Shown in pieces: positions 51,989 through 52,281 of a stretch of 52,281 bases of DNA. Positions within the stretch are counted from its first letter, which is position 1; every line of letters begins with the position of its first letter. The notes beneath the pieces are model-generated. The model saw only the letters and a program-made list of their open reading frames with translations, was not told where the DNA came from and searched no databases. The DNA comes from Pyrinomonadaceae bacterium (lineage in GTDB: Bacteria; Acidobacteriota; Blastocatellia; Pyrinomonadales; Pyrinomonadaceae): assembly GCA_023717565.1 (NCBI GenBank), contig JAMQPI010000510.1:1-52281 (forward strand), written 5' to 3'. A program made the translations under genes and the position numbers.

Positions 51989-52281
51989 CTAGTCCCGCAC
52001 CAGCGTTACGCCCATCAGACCGATAACGACTTCATTGGCCAGAGTGCGCACGGTCAGTGACTTCAATTCCCTGCGCCGGTCCAGCGGTAGGTCGAGGACC
52101 GTCGCCGCACCACCCGGCACCTTGCCGCCCTTACCTTTGAACTCCGTTGGATCAAGCACGCGCACCGCGCCGGTCTTCAAGTCCACCCGGGGTGGAATCT
52201 GCTCTGGGCGCCGGAAGGCAAAGTCGTCAATGAAGTAGTCCTGATCGATCGGCCACCAGTTCGTGGGATTAACGAGCGCCA
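51989..52281 (-). CDS. C-terminal part of a large protein, probably carbohydrate-active
   Basis: The frame enters from the right edge (ALVNPTNWWPIDQDYFIDD) and ends with ANEVVIGLMGVTLVRD, 97 residues. Most is beta-like with RVDLKTGAVRVLDPTEFKG. The ORF-track GTG start at 52186 is internal and not real. The family cannot be named from this end; the location after the esterase suggests another enzyme of the locus. The gap before the esterase start (51864-51988) is plain intergenic. Confidence 0.65.
   Translation of the reverse strand, partial: ALVNPTNWWPIDQDYFIDDFAFRRPEQIPPRVDLKTGAVRVLDPTEFKGKGGKVPGGAATVLDLPLDRRRELKSLTVRTLANEVVIGLMGVTLVRD

Overview
The window looks like a chromosome segment of an Acidobacteriota member, probably class Blastocatellia. 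This is inferred from family content: a TonB-type receptor with an N-terminal carboxypeptidase-regulatory domain, a giant propeller histidine kinase, DUF1592/DUF1552 proteins, STAS-like and NarL/AraC regulators, and mid-range G+C. No rRNA gene or other phylogenetic marker is present, so the taxonomic call is tentative.

Left part (1-7.9 kb): a minus-strand run encodes an isochorismatase-like hydrolase, an exported-type amidohydrolase, an aquaporin and the start of a secreted protein. A 44-residue membrane protein and a second minus-strand operon follow (STAS-like protein, single-ring Clp-type AAA+ ATPase, AraC regulator). Upstream of the STAS gene sits an array of three CCCTAWATG motifs spaced exactly 24 bp apart, next to a DoxX-like membrane protein. 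From 8 to 20.7 kb the theme is signalling and the cell envelope. A GH16-like lipoprotein overlaps a propeller histidine kinase, which converges on a NarL-type response regulator. Then come a decayed Fis-domain fragment, a PP2C phosphatase, a sigma-54 activator with a truncated PAS domain, a TonB-dependent-like outer-membrane protein, an OmpA-like protein and another AraC regulator.

Middle (20.8-32.4 kb): two small conserved-looking proteins precede a TolC / HlyD / DHA2-MFS tripartite efflux operon that ends in panB (pantothenate synthesis). On the plus strand, NDH-2 and cytochrome bd oxidase (cydAB) form a compact quinone-linked respiratory module. A small membrane-anchored protein and a DsbA-like thioredoxin-fold protein follow.

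The stretch from 32.4 to 36.1 kb has low coding density and looks like a decayed island. It has two diverged direct repeats of about 120 bp, a frameshifted membrane protein, a detached tRNA/tmRNA 3' end with CCA, and a perfect 12-bp hairpin.

Right part (36.1-52.3 kb): a plus-strand operon encodes a DUF1592 haem-motif protein, a DUF1552 protein, GH28, GH2 (DUF4982) and GH106 enzymes. Opposite to it lie a second GH28 broken by one frameshift, a LacI regulator, a truncated inverted copy of the DUF1592 gene, an acetyl-esterase-like hydrolase and one partial gene. Together this reads as a pectin/rhamnogalacturonan degradation locus: backbone cleavage by GH28, alpha-L-rhamnose removal by GH106, beta-linked side-chain removal by GH2, deacetylation by the esterase, and LacI control. 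The role of the DUF1592/DUF1552 pair in it is unknown.
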